Positions 7,114-7,760 of a stretch of 7,760 bases of DNA are shown piece by piece; within the stretch, counting starts at the first letter, position 1; every line of letters starts with the position of its first letter. The notes below the pieces were generated by a model that saw only the letters and a program-made list of their open reading frames with translations, was not told the origin of the DNA and did no database searches. The stretch comes from an uncultured Rikenellaceae bacterium (GTDB lineage Bacteria > Bacteroidota > Bacteroidia > Bacteroidales > Rikenellaceae): the NCBI GenBank assembly GCA_947074135.1, contig CAMTOL010000095.1, forward strand, positions 1 through 7,760, read 5' to 3'. The position numbers and the translations under genes were made by a program.

Positions 7114-7760
7114 ATGAAAAAAGAGTTACTTCTGTCAAGTGTTGTTTTAACATCATTTTGCGTGCAAAGTCAGAGTAGTTATGCTAAAGCTGCAAGTAGC
7201 GATAAACCAAATGTACTATTTTTTATTGTAGATGACTGGGGCGCAACTGATCTCTCGTTTGGAGGGTCAATATTTTATGAAACGCCAAATGTAGATCGCC
7301 TGTGTAATAGTGGGACATATTTTTCTCAAGGATACGTAGCATACCCTAGGAGCGTTCCCTCTCGCTATGCCATTATGACGGGGATGCACTGTGCGCGTCC
7401 TCAAAAAATAGCTAAAGAAGAGCGAGATGATCGCAAAATAACAAAAAAGAGTTACTCTATTGCGCAACCATTTAAAGCATCTGGATACGAAACATTTTTT
7501 ATAGGCAAATGGCACCTTTCGACTAATGATTGTTTGCCAGAACAGGTTGGTTTTGATATTAACATTGGCGGCGGAGATGCAGGTGCTCCTAAATCATATT
7601 TTGCACCATTTAATGTTGAAAAAAGCGGAAGAAGTGGTAATGGGAAAGAGAAACCAATATTGGGAATGGACGATGCTCAAGAGGGTGAGTATTTGACAGA
7701 TTATATGGGGCGAAAGTTGGTTGATTATATAAATCAAAAACACGACAAACCATTTTTTGC
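7114..7760 (+). CDS. Second serine-type sulfatase (arylsulfatase A-like), 3' end outside window
   Basis: This frame is open from ATG 7114 to the window edge (215 complete codons), so only the N-terminal part is seen. A signal peptide is likely (KKELLLSSVVLTSF, probable cleavage near SYA-KA at about 24), without a lipobox. The formylglycine signature is SVPSRYAIMTG (80-90) with S80 as the convertible residue. The metal pair D40 and D41 sits in FFIVDDWG. GKWHL (131-135) supplies K132 and H134, the canonical K-x-H pair. FYETPNVDRL, GFDINIGGG and a GEYLTDYMGRKL block are typical of S1-type sulfatases acting on glycans. It differs in most motifs from the preceding sulfatase, so it belongs to another subfamily and probably another sulfate position. 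It starts 12 bp after the upstream stop with no Shine-Dalgarno, and is evidently co-transcribed. The missing C-terminal half should carry a DHG metal motif. Confidence 0.9.
   Translation, partial: MKKELLLSSVVLTSFCVQSQSSYAKAASSDKPNVLFFIVDDWGATDLSFGGSIFYETPNVDRLCNSGTYFSQGYVAYPRSVPSRYAIMTGMHCARPQKIAKEERDDRKITKKSYSIAQPFKASGYETFFIGKWHLSTNDCLPEQVGFDINIGGGDAGAPKSYFAPFNVEKSGRSGNGKEKPILGMDDAQEGEYLTDYMGRKLVDYINQKHDKPFF

Noticed and set aside
7267..7515. Minus-strand 82-codon frame
   Set aside because: It is antisense to the formylglycine motif and GKWHL region of the second sulfatase, which is certainly coding on the plus strand.

Overview
The window looks like part of a sulfated-polysaccharide utilisation locus from a Bacteroidota genome, most likely Bacteroidales. 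The evidence is a hybrid two-component system (HTCS) regulator, a family typical of this phylum. Serine-type sulfatases sit beside an anaerobic sulfatase-maturating enzyme, and the starts are A-rich rather than having Shine-Dalgarno sites. There are TAnnTTTG-type -7 promoter elements, and the DNA is AT-rich.

Layout: positions 1-206 hold no gene I can support, only an imperfect inverted repeat (80-125). On the minus strand, positions 5330 down to 279 carry a probable two-gene operon: the HTCS sensor-regulator, then 9 bp later an anaerobic sulfatase-maturating radical SAM/SPASM enzyme (anSME). The anSME frame stops at a TAG (279-281). The same frame then continues for 23 codons (207-278) that read like the normal C-terminal tail of the family. 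A 202-bp divergent intergenic region (5331-5532) holds candidate promoters for both directions, three direct repeats that could be the regulator's operator, and a small inverted repeat. On the plus strand are two sulfatases 12 bp apart: a complete iduronate-2-sulfatase-like enzyme (5533-7101) and the first 215 codons of a second, different sulfatase that runs off the window (7114-7760).

How the parts fit (inference): the HTCS would sense an oligosaccharide in the periplasm and activate the divergent sulfatase operon. Both sulfatases carry serine, not cysteine, at the formylglycine position, so they should need anSME in the cytoplasm before export, and the enzyme is encoded in the regulator's own operon. 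Regulator, maturase and targets therefore form a compact module. Transporters, SusC/SusD proteins and glycoside hydrolases or lyases are not in the window, so the glycan cannot be named. The features most worth a second look are the in-frame TAG in the maturase, the clustering of maturase with its substrates, and the 21-bp-spaced direct repeats before the sulfatase operon.
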